Shown here: positions 1-8,110 of the stretch, one piece after another
Numbering within the stretch: the stretch's first letter is position 1
Layout: each line of letters opens with the position of its first letter
Assembly: GCA_001600355.1 (NCBI GenBank)
Contig: BCJU01000016.1
Location: forward strand, 1 to 23,253
DNA from: Meira nashicola
Lineage: Eukaryota; Basidiomycota; Exobasidiomycetes; Exobasidiales; Brachybasidiaceae
Length of the DNA: 23,253 nucleotides
Reading direction: 5' to 3'
Made by a program: the position numbers and the translations under genes
Notes under the pieces: model-generated
Seen by the model: only the letters and a program-made list of their open reading frames with translations
Database searches by the model: none
Told to the model about the DNA's origin: nothing

Positions 1-839
1 TTTTACATTTAATGTATCTTTGTGCTTTTCTTCCTAAATTAGGACAGTCTCTAGTCGATCTTATAAGCAAACATAAATCTTTATTAAATTGAAATGTGGA
101 TGCGGATGGATATGGAGAAGAAACGAATGCAATTGAGACTTTTTACAATGATATTGATCTACTTAGCGCAACTTGCCTTGAAGCTTCCCCTGTAAAGCAC
201 CCAATCAAAGCTTCTACAGATCCTGCTTTGAATACCTCCTGGCTTCACTTTCCAATCACGTATGTTTTTGTAGTTTGGACAACTGCATACCGAACGATTG
301 CTAATACGAAATGGTTAATCAACTCATTTCTACAAGAAAAAAGATATTTCTGTCATTTCTTTGGAATCTGGTCATAGTCCCTTCCTCAGCAGAACGACAC
401 AAAAGTCTGATTTGATTCAGAAAGTTTGGGTTACCTTTGTGAAAAAAAGCCCGATTGTGAAGAGGATTTACATCCTTGTAATAAAATTCTTCAAGAATGC
501 AACGCGTGATCCTGTCGACTGGCTGATAATATCAGAATTTAACAAAATGATACGTACAAATATCAGTACAATACACAGCAACTTGTAAATAATATTTGAT
601 TTCCCGTTTGTTCGCTTAGGCTGCAGGTATGCTGTGTCATTGTCGCTGGACACCTACGTTTGCAGACGTGAATATCTCCTCCTTTCTCCATTTAGCACAT
701 ATGTCGATGAAAAGAATGTCGTACGCATTCAAGCAGGTGTGTCTCATGACACTGTCGGGGTCAACGCTTGTAGCCCCTTTTTCGTAAAGCGGAAGAACAA
801 ATCCGCTCTGATACTTTTCCCCCTACAACATTCTTGCTA
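1..839. other. Stretch with no recognisable gene
   Basis: Only short open frames occur here, several without a real ATG (the frame starting near position 96 opens with GTG). None shows a family motif, and composition is AT-rich and uneven. I see no gene, tRNA or element that I can support. Confidence 0.5.
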
Positions 840-1392
840 AAAGCCAAATGCAGCAGTACCCGCTTTTGTTCATAGAGAGCACAGCCTAAGCAGATCCACT
901 GTCTTGATCGATTTCAATGATACGTTCAAGAAGCTGACTTTGCAAATTCGGCGTGCTTTGCATTCACTTCTTTCACATTTTTCGAACTTTTCCCTGATCC
1001 CGACTTAAATCCTATTCTGTGGATGTCACTTCATTTCAGTTGAGCCGAAACAAAGGGACAATTCTCGCAAGAATATTTTGCCTTCCTTCAACTCCGGAGA
1101 ATCGTGTCAGAGATTTGTGTCAGTGCTCTCCCGACAGATGCAAGTGCGGGCTTTTTGTCCGTCGGAGTCTTGGATGTGAACGTCTATGCACGAGCGGGAA
1201 ACAAAGTCTGTCTTTTACTATTGAGCCAGTTATTTTGCGTAAAGCGTTATAGCTAACTCCGCTTTCAGCCTCTTGACGCAAGCCGTGGAATACGCTAACG
1301 GTGATATGTCATTCCAAGACGAATGTATTCCAGATATAAAGCTTGCTGTAGAATGGATGTCGACGGGAATGAAAAATTTGAGAAGTGTATAA
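840..1392 (+). pseudogene. Unidentified decayed coding relic
   Basis: Several consecutive stretches read like protein but sit in different frames. The clearest is in frame from about 1243 to the TAA at 1390-1392; it includes LLTQAVEYANGDMSF and then DIKLAVEWMSTGMKNL. An earlier stretch around 1095-1210 reads VSALPTDASAGFLSVGVLDV. Stop codons and frame changes separate them and no intact start is visible. I do not recognise the family. It ends about 100 bp upstream of the broken MDR gene on the same strand. The call rests only on protein-like composition, so it may be chance. Confidence 0.25.
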
Positions 1393-1490
1393 AAGAGCCA
1401 AAAATACTTGCTTCGTCACCTCAAACTAAAACAATTTCATCTTCCCTTCTAATCCATATTAGCTCAAAATTTCAGGAAGTTCAACGGCAG

Positions 1491-2525
1491 ATGCCTGAGT
1501 CTATATAGGCCCATATCCGGAGAACCTCCGTTTAAAAAAGATCGCTTTGCCAAGATCACATCAAGAAGCGGATAATAAGATTATCGTGAGCATAAAAGCG
1601 TGTGCTTTAAATCCTGTCGATATTCAGCTTATAAATTTGCCACGTAAACGTCGACAAGATACTGGAAAGGAGTGGGGTATAGCAAATGACTTTAGCGGAC
1701 ACATCATCAAGGCTGAGGGCTTTGACGAGGGCGAGGAAGTCTATGGAATGAGTATGTCTGCATTAAGTCCAATTCACACTGGAACGTTGGCAACTGTTGC
1801 AATTCTAGATGCGAAAAGCACAATCTTGACACGAAAACCTAAAAGGTGGACTCACGAGGAAGCTGCTTCAATACCTCTGGTATGGCTGACTGCGAAAAAG
1901 TGTACTGAAAGTGTGAGACCTTCAATAGAAAGATCAGTCGGTGATAAAGCGGGAAAACTAGTTGTTTTAGGAGGTAGCTCCTCCGTTGGCATGTATACGA
2001 TCATGCTTGCCAAAGAGGCTGGCTGGCAAGTGCTGACAACAAGCTTCAAGCGTAATAAAGCTTCACTACAAGAAAAACGTAAAGTCGACAATCATGTTGA
2101 CTACACGGCCGGCAATACTCGTCAGAAAGTAACAGCGTTCGAACCAATTGCGATTATTGATTGCGTAGGTGGTACCGAATGCATTGGCATTCCAGGTAAT
2201 TCTCGCTATATTACTATTGTTGGGGACAAGACTGGTCCAGACATTATGGGGGGTCCATTTACTTACTATGATATGCGTTCTCCCATTTTCCATTTTCGCA
2301 ATAAAACAGTGGGTTCGATGGGCAAAAGGTTGTTTGCAGCTGGGAGAGTCTTACGATATTGTGCATCTTGATCTGAGTCCTGAATGGCTCGAAGAAGCCG
2401 CTTACAAACTAGGTGTAGGCTCGTTTCACATCGACAGTATCTATCCATTCAAAGAAGCTGAAGAAGCTTTCAAGCACATGCAACGGGGAAGGACACAAGG
2501 GAAAGTTGTTGTGCGAGTACAGTAA
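1491..2525 (+). pseudogene. Broken MDR-family quinone oxidoreductase-like gene
   Basis: The product belongs to the medium-chain dehydrogenase/reductase superfamily (quinone oxidoreductase / reticulon-4-interacting-protein-like, no zinc ligands seen), which reduces quinones or enones with NAD(P)H. Visible family features are the KACALNPVDIQLI stretch, NDFSGHI, the EEAASIPLVWLTA segment, the nucleotide-binding VVLGGSSSVGMY, and the terminal RTQGKVVVRV. Two breaks occur. At the start, an in-frame TGA (1496-1498) precedes VYIGPYPENL; the ATG at 1491 is in another frame and would connect only if one base were restored near 1497. Near 2325-2340 the frame must move by one base to continue into GESYDIVHLDL and the normal C-terminus. 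Translating only the main frame gives about 274 residues from a TTG codon, not a plausible eukaryotic start. Sequencing error at two sites is the alternative to decay. Function is unlikely as written. Confidence 0.7.
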
Positions 2526-3120
2526 CTCATGCTGCTTGCTAGATTGGTAATTGGTTCGCTAACTATCATTCTCATTCCTCTTCTATGCAACAGTTGAACG
2601 AGTTTACTGATACAACATGATGAAGGTAGCTTTATGAAAAAAATGATCGCTATCTCTTCATCATATCGCTATAAATGGCAGATCGCGCAAAGTTACGATT
2701 CATTTTATTTGTGCCAAGAATTGGATGGCAAATACCTCTTCTGAATTAAATGATATTTGGAAAGCCTACAAGTCGATTTGACCAAGTATCTCCGCTGTTT
2801 AAACATGATGTCCGAATTGCACACCAGCAATGCGGTCGACAATCGGCAATGAAGGTAGGATGGTAGCACAATGGCAATTCCCACTCTTGCATTGAGATTT
2901 ACGATACGTATACAACTGTCAAAATGGTCTCACGATTCGCAGAGCCAGAAGTACGGTCTATTATGTTTGCTTTTGTCTCTAAGACGCTGAAGGATAGAGC
3001 ACTATCTTCTCCGTCTAAGACAAGTGCAGAGGATAAGCGCGCAACACACACTAATATATTTGAACGTTGACGACATGCTACGGCGTATATAAAATTTTGA
3101 GCTTCAGATTTTCAGTAAGC

Positions 3121-3189
3121 CTTACATCTATTTAATCGACTCAGGCGAACAATCACCCCAACAACAGAGTGGGGAAGCATAGATGTAAG
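3121..3189. repeat. Inverted repeat, 11-bp perfect arms
   Basis: The arm CTTACATCTAT (3121-3131) is the exact reverse complement of 3179-3189, with a 47-nt loop. Inside the loop CCCC and GGGG runs could pair as a nested short stem. It lies about 30 bp after a TATA-like sequence. It could be a small fold-back element or chance; no target-site duplication is evident. Confidence 0.4.
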
Positions 3190-3770
3190 CGGTTCTGTTT
3201 GTTATATCCCGAATCTTTGAGTTTTAGGTTTAACAAATATTCATACTACATATAAGACACACCATCAATCAGTAAAGGCGCTTTGAAGGAACCAATTAGC
3301 GATTAGCAATCGCTATGAGTACAAGGAAGATGAATCAAGTCCTATAATGAAGGCTGGAAAGCAATCAAAGTACAAATTTTGCACCGTGCGCTCGCCAAAT
3401 CATCGAGCTCATGGGTAGCAACTTTAGGGTCAGCCATTTTAAGCAGTAGTGTATTGAATCTAGAGGGAAAAGAATTGCAGATACTTTCTTTTATTGCAGT
3501 AATATATAACCTGATCAGACAAAATGTTGAAAATTTTGACTAGCGAATGAAATCTATTCATTCTTACGATTTGATTTTTTGTTCTGCCCGAAAGCCATTT
3601 GTGGTTGTCAACGGCATCGAATAATTCTTTCCCACATATCTCAAATATACGTCGGACATTTCCGTGAGGCTTTGTTAAGCTTTTGTTCTCTAGATTCAAT
3701 CTTGCACCTGCAGATGATTACAGAATATAAGCCTTATCAAATTAATATCCTGACGGTATGCGCATGCACT

Positions 3771-3784
3771 GCGCTGCGCAGCGC
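3771..3784. repeat. GC-rich perfect palindrome GCGCTGCGCAGCGC
   Basis: This 14-bp sequence equals its own reverse complement and stands out in AT-rich surroundings. It shares GCGCTGCGC with the GC-rich palindrome upstream of the regulator gene (13430-13445). Its role is unknown. Confidence 0.55.
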
Positions 3785-5017
3785 CACTTCATTTAAATCA
3801 GATGAATCTCAAGCCACACAGATAGCCATTCTCGTACGATACATGTACTTTATCGGCAAGGTCATTTTTCGAAAATTAATATTGTATAATATATTGCTCA
3901 AAATATAAAGTTACATCAAAATCAAGTACGAAAGCGGTTGCAAAATTGTCAATGTAAGCCAATCATGTAGGATGAATCAATTAGAACTTTCGTATACTTC
4001 ACGAAGCTTTTGTATATCTTCCATCAAATTTGTCATCCTCACCTGAAGAGGACTATTTTTTCATTTCGGGTGATTCGAATAAAAGAGCGAGATGGGTCGA
4101 GATGACGTTACTTGAATCAAAAAACTAAGTGTTGAAATTCTCAAGCCCAAGAGGCCTTTGGATTTCTTTCACTTCGCGACTCAAAGAATAAATCCGATTC
4201 AGTAATTCATTAGGATTTGCTACCTTTTCATACTTTCGTTTTATTTGAAAGAACGATTCTCAATGGAATCTCATTATCTTTTCCTTTTGTTGAGGGTTCG
4301 CTTGCCGGCCAAGAAGTAAGCTCTGCATCAATAACCCCATCCGACTTTTTGCCCAAAAGATGCTGTAAAGTTGATAATAATTTTGACTTTTTGCAACCGA
4401 CAAATACGGCTAAAAAATCCGTTATGGCTGTACATTGGCTAGCATTACTTCCTCGATGAAATTTCAACTGAATACTTTATTTTTACTCGAATACGATGTC
4501 AAATAATGCAATTTTCATGGCAATGCCAACCCCAGTTTCTGAATCAGCCACAATATGTCCTCCCATTTGTTTGATTGTCATTCAACAAAATGCGAGCGAT
4601 AATTCTATATTAAGGCTATTTACATCTTCTTTTTGGTAGGCCTAAAATATTTGATTGCTTAAACTCCTTTAATATCCCATGCCTTGACTCACGAACAGCC
4701 ATGGTGAGAATATGCTTAAAGTTTTTCCCACACTTTTTCGCAAATTCAACTTCTGTTCGATCTGAAGGCATCGCGTGTGTAACAGGATCGATTTGTATAC
4801 CCTCTAAAGTTACATCTACATGTATAATGCCTGCTGTTGTAGCCTCTCATGCATTTGCCATTAATTTGACCAAAAATCGATGTGAAGCATTTAATCGATC
4901 TTTACAAATGTGTTGCGATTTGAAAAAGTGGATCGACCTAAAAGAAAAGTTTGGGCAATGATACAGTTGGGCTCAGTCAATTACTTGTCTGAACTTGCCA
5001 TCTTTTCTCACATGCAG

Positions 5018-5057
5018 ATATAAAACAGAGAAAAGTAGAATATAAAGCAGAGAAAAG
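5018..5057. repeat. Two-copy direct repeat, 18 bp, period 22
   Basis: ATATAAAACAGAGAAAAG (5018-5035) recurs as ATATAAAGCAGAGAAAAG (5040-5057), 17 of 18 identical. It falls between the H-box and N-box remains of the kinase relic, consistent with local duplication during decay. Confidence 0.6.
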
Positions 5058-5308
5058 AACTTTCGAAGAAATCAGCCGTCTATCCCTAGCACGTTGGAAC
5101 CTTTTATTTTCATCATCGGCAGCATTATCAGTTTTATAAAGGCAAATTGAAATCCACCAAATTGTCTACCAAAGCTGAGAGTATATCAGCAGAATCGGTG
5201 ATGCTCTGCAAATAAGAAACCAATTCTGTCAGCAAAGTATTAGACTTTTCTAGGGCATAACGTAGGGTATCCGTAATAGCCTCGTCCACGTGTAGAATAC
5301 CAAGTGAC

Positions 5309-5322
5309 GGTGTCCGGTGTCC
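5309..5322. repeat. 7-bp tandem duplication inside kinase relic
   Basis: GGTGTCC occurs twice head to tail. On the minus strand it lies directly after the H-box codons. Reading past only one copy brings RTPSLGILHV into frame with the following dimerisation helix, so the second copy is a frameshift of seven bases. Confidence 0.75.
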
Positions 5323-5744
5323 GCAATCTGTGTTGCACCTTTTTGCCTAAAATGTTCAGCGCTTGTGCCGATTCTTCAACACGAACATGTAACAAAGCAT
5401 TGCTCAATGAGATTCCTATTAGCTCAATCATCTGACGCCTGAAAACATTCAGTACCAAACTTTTTCTCATCAGATAATCATGTAATGTAACTCAATCGGA
5501 AATGATTCAAGCTCTGTTCCTTATTGTGCCTTACGTGGATGGCAAGATCGTCAGATGACAGAGAGAATGGGTACATAATGAAGATATGCGGACAGGAATC
5601 TGATACGTTGAAAGTGGCCAAGGTGAGTGATAGAAAAATACGCTGAAGTGTAAGAAGAAAAAGCAGGAGCATAAACCTTGCAGATCATGCGAAACGCCTG
5701 AGTGCACGGTTTAAGTAGCCGATAGGAAACTTTTTGCCACATTG

Positions 5745-6145
5745 AGATTGTTAATAGATCATTCTAGATAATGCTAAAATTGCCAAGTTAAATAGTCATG
5801 CATAATTTTTGATCTTTGGCCGATAGATTCTAATGTATTAGCACGTAGGGAGATAGAAGTTAGTAATAAGAGATCTTTAATATTATAAGCATAGGTATAA
5901 CATAAAGGGATGACCAGATTAACGAGTAGAAAAGCATGTAGTATACATACTTATATACATCTAGAAGTCTGACTTCGTGTTATAAATTTAATTTAAGACA
6001 GGATATTACAAGACATATATTGAATAGGTATTCTAGATGATATATTTGAATAATAGCTTATTTTCGTACGTACAGCTGGATTGTATAACTATATTCTAAC
6101 TTCACATCAAACAAATGCATTCGGTTTATATAAAGATGAATTACA
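5745..6145. other. AT-rich gene-free stretch
   Basis: Very AT- and TpA-rich sequence between the kinase relic and the 3' end of the transporter gene. It has the same texture as the island at 19905-20560 (runs such as ATAGGTAT, TATATA). No frame is supported. The proximal part presumably contains the transporter 3' UTR. Confidence 0.45.
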
Positions 6146-7681
6146 TCATTTTTTTTCAAAACTTTCTTCGCCATTCTTGTTCCTGTTCAAGTCTGTTGCT
6201 GTTCCAACTTCAAGAATGTGGGGACGAAATTGATTGATAGCTTGAGAATTATCAAGTTTTCCGTCTCCAAAAATTGATTCGATTTCTTCTGGGGTAAAAC
6301 CTTTTGTTTCCGGGTAGTAAAGTACGACGTTGATGATGAAAAATACTTCAACCGCAATATAGACCAGGAAAAGTTTCCAACCAATAGCTTCCAAGGCGAT
6401 AGGATTGATCCAAATATTGAAAGTCAAAGCAGCAGCCAAAGTAGAAACGCTGAGAGCCATTCCTTTTGCTCGTATGCGATAGGGTAAAATTTCGGCAGGA
6501 TACGAAACTGCTAGAGGTGAAAGGGCAAAGTTGTAGGACATGTTGAACAAGAACAAAAAAGCGATAAAGCCGCGACTGGCAGCAGGAGAGTTTGTACGAA
6601 TATAAGTAGCATTCAAAGCGGTTGCAACACTATAAGAAATCAACATTCCGATTGATGATGCCAAAAAGAGCTTTCTTCGACCGAATCGTTCGGTTTGACT
6701 TGCTGTAGAGACTGCAATGAGTAAATTAAAGATTTGCAAACATGCATTAAAGATTGCTTGATGCCGAGGATTTGTGATTCCAACGGTTTGCAAAAGGGTG
6801 GGTAAGTAATAAGTGATGATGGAATTTCCAGTCCATTGTGTTGCAACGGCAAGAGAAAGAATGATCCACGCTCTACGCCTATTGGCAGGTGTTCTGAATA
6901 AGTCAAGTAATGAACTTTCACCGTCTTTTTGATCTTGTTCGATTGCTAAACGAATTTCTTTTACTTCATTCACGACAAGGACATCATTTGAATCTCCGTT
7001 TGCGTGATATTTTGCTAGGATTTCATGGGCTTCTTCAATTTTACCCTTTGCAACCAACCAACGAGGAGATTCTGGACAAAGAGGTAAAAAGAAGACTTGA
7101 ATAATGCTAGGTGCTGCTTGAAAGAGACAAGCTAAACGCCATGACCAAGAACCGTTGATAGAGAAAACAGCATAATCGATCCAAGCCGCTGCCACTGCAC
7201 CAACATAGAAGCAACACCATGAAAAGCTCACAACAATAGCACGTTGACGTGGATGAGCAATTTCTGTCAGGAAAGAAGGTGTGGCGACCAAGGTGATACC
7301 ACTTCCTAACGAAACGATGACACGACCGATTATCCAAAGTGCTCGTTGATGAAAGCCGTCATTGGGAATATGAATGGCAGTCAAAGCTGCACCGACTATC
7401 ATAATTATTGCACCAATGAGCATTGTACTTGGACGACCAATACGATCGCTGAACCATTGTCCAAACCAAGGCCCAACAATTAAACCAATCACACCAGCCA
7501 TGCCTAAAATACCGACTGCGTTACTGTCTGGTGGTTGCACTGCTTGAAAGAATGATCTGAGTGTGAGTAGACCGGAGAATAAAGCGCCATCATAACCGGC
7601 AGTAAAAGAAGAAATGAAGGAAAGGGCTATCCAAGTATTGAGCTTGGCGCGACCGGAATCTTTGATCCAACTTGAGACCAT
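6146..7681 (-). CDS. MFS sugar/H+ symporter-family transporter
   Basis: A 511-residue plasma-membrane transporter of the MFS sugar porter family (lactose permease / hexose transporter type), unbroken by introns. Family signatures are in order: GYDGALF near residue 29 (TM1), DRIGRP at 79-84 (loop 2-3), PESPRWLV at 203-210 before the large central loop, ERFGRR in the matching C-half loop, YPAEILPYRIRAKG in the TM10-11 area and YPETKG after the last TM. Length and about 12 hydrophobic segments fit the family. It is transcribed divergently from the GH3 gene with a shared upstream region of about 430 bp. A TATAAAAA lies about 60 bp upstream of the ATG on this strand. Context suggests uptake of a glycoside or disaccharide to be hydrolysed by the leaderless GH3 enzyme; the substrate itself cannot be read from sequence. 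Confidence 0.93.
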   Translation of the reverse strand: MVSSWIKDSGRAKLNTWIALSFISSFTAGYDGALFSGLLTLRSFFQAVQPPDSNAVGILGMAGVIGLIVGPWFGQWFSDRIGRPSTMLIGAIIMIVGAALTAIHIPNDGFHQRALWIIGRVIVSLGSGITLVATPSFLTEIAHPRQRAIVVSFSWCCFYVGAVAAAWIDYAVFSINGSWSWRLACLFQAAPSIIQVFFLPLCPESPRWLVAKGKIEEAHEILAKYHANGDSNDVLVVNEVKEIRLAIEQDQKDGESSLLDLFRTPANRRRAWIILSLAVATQWTGNSIITYYLPTLLQTVGITNPRHQAIFNACLQIFNLLIAVSTASQTERFGRRKLFLASSIGMLISYSVATALNATYIRTNSPAASRGFIAFLFLFNMSYNFALSPLAVSYPAEILPYRIRAKGMALSVSTLAAALTFNIWINPIALEAIGWKLFLVYIAVEVFFIINVVLYYPETKGFTPEEIESIFGDGKLDNSQAINQFRPHILEVGTATDLNRNKNGEESFEKK

Positions 7682-7740
7682 GATGAATTGTTTGATGATG
7701 ATAATTTGAAGGGCTGCATGAATGAAAAATAAAATGATGC

Positions 7741-7748
7741 TTTTTATA
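7741..7748 (-). promoter_or_regulatory. TATA box of transporter gene
   Basis: TATAAAAA on the minus strand, about 60 bp upstream of the transporter ATG at 7681. Confidence 0.55.
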
Positions 7749-7865
7749 CTTTTTCAACAAATTGCAAGAGTGCGGGGTATGGGGAAGATCACATTTGATT
7801 CCCCAGATCATGGTGGGGTAGTTGCAATGAAGGAGGAAGTTTTCAATTATATCAAGATTATTTTA

Positions 7866-7877
7866 TGCGATCCCCAC
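7866..7877 (-). promoter_or_regulatory. Candidate cluster operator GTGGGGATCGCA
   Basis: Minus-strand copy of the recurring element, one base shorter in the centre than the best copy at 16613. It lies in the transporter/beta-glucosidase promoter. The role is inferred from recurrence only. Confidence 0.35.
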
Positions 7878-8033
7878 CAGAGCAGTGTAAAAATTTCACC
7901 ACTCTTCTACAAGTTTAGCGAAAAGCCACAACCGGCCAAGTGGGGAGGTGGCTACATCTTTGCGCTGGGCCGACGCATGCCACGCAACAATAAGTATTGC
8001 TACTTGCATATAATCGGGCAAGGGTGGGGGTAA

Positions 8034-8046
8034 GTGGGGAACTCCG
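8034..8046 (+). promoter_or_regulatory. Candidate cluster operator GTGGGGAACTCCG
   Basis: Located about 10 bp before the GH3 TATA box. The 13-mer GGTAAGTGGGGAA ending here (8029-8041) recurs exactly at 16608-16620. Its position next to the core promoter makes it the most suggestive copy; binding is inferred. Confidence 0.4.
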
Positions 8047-8055
8047 AAAATTGGA

Positions 8056-8063
8056 TATAAATA
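8056..8063 (+). promoter_or_regulatory. TATA box of GH3 gene
   Basis: TATAAATA starts 28 bp before the first ATG (8084) and 55 bp before the second (8111). A transcription start 25-35 bp downstream would fall at or after 8084, so the ATG at 8111 is the better start. Confidence 0.6.
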
Positions 8064-8110
8064 GGAGCCATTTTTTATTGTAAATGTGTCTTCTATCTCA
8101 TCATTACAAA

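Larger units (their letters stand above)
2526..4079. other. Gene-free stretch with scattered repeats
   Basis: About 1.5 kb without a convincing gene. It contains a TATA-like TATATAAAA at 3086-3094 with no frame behind it, an inverted repeat at 3121-3189 and a GC-rich palindrome at 3771-3784. A short protein-like run (VSRFAEPEVRSIMFAFVSK, about 2930) may be a relic but has no identifiable family. Confidence 0.45.
4080..5742 (-). pseudogene. Degraded hybrid histidine kinase
   Basis: On the minus strand the remains of a fungal sensor histidine kinase appear in order. A likely GAF-domain end (IELIGISLSNALLHVRVEES, about 5365-5430) leads into the phospho-acceptor motif QHRLRTP (His codon 5330-5332). 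The second dimerisation helix follows in another frame (DTLRYALEKSNTLLTELVSY, about 5200-5270). Next come an N-box-like stretch (about 4800-4920, with an internal stop) and the HATPase G-box QMGGHIVADSETGVGI (about 4520-4569). A further stretch (DFLAVFVGCKKSKLLSTL, about 4350-4420) may be a pseudo-receiver remnant, continuing weakly to about 4080. Many stops and frame changes exclude a working product. The order GAF-HisKA-HATPase is what fungal hybrid kinases show; the exact group is not determined. No intact receiver domain was found. Confidence 0.65.
7682..8110. promoter_or_regulatory. Shared divergent promoter, transporter / beta-glucosidase
   Basis: This region separates the two divergent start codons. 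It carries a TATA box for each gene and a dense set of G4/C4 elements: GCGGGG near 7772, GTGGGG near 7812, TGCGATCCCCAC at 7866-7877, GTGGGG near 7940, GGTGGGGG near 8022 and GTGGGGAACTCCG at 8034-8046. Several fit SYGGRG, the CreA/Mig1 consensus, so carbon catabolite repression is one explanation. Two also carry a downstream TCGC or CCG, which could suit the cluster's own dual zinc-finger regulator. Confidence 0.65.

Noticed and set aside
96..377. 93-codon open frame on plus strand
   Set aside because: Begins with GTG, not ATG, and shows no family motif or conserved-looking pattern.
2309..2325. GGTTCGATGGGC resembling a tRNA T-loop
   Set aside because: No matching acceptor, D or anticodon stems around it; lies within MDR coding sequence.
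2309..2339. Possible 31-nt intron in the MDR gene
   Set aside because: It has GT..AG ends and repairs the frame, but is shorter than the introns supported here (58-78 nt) and has no branch site.
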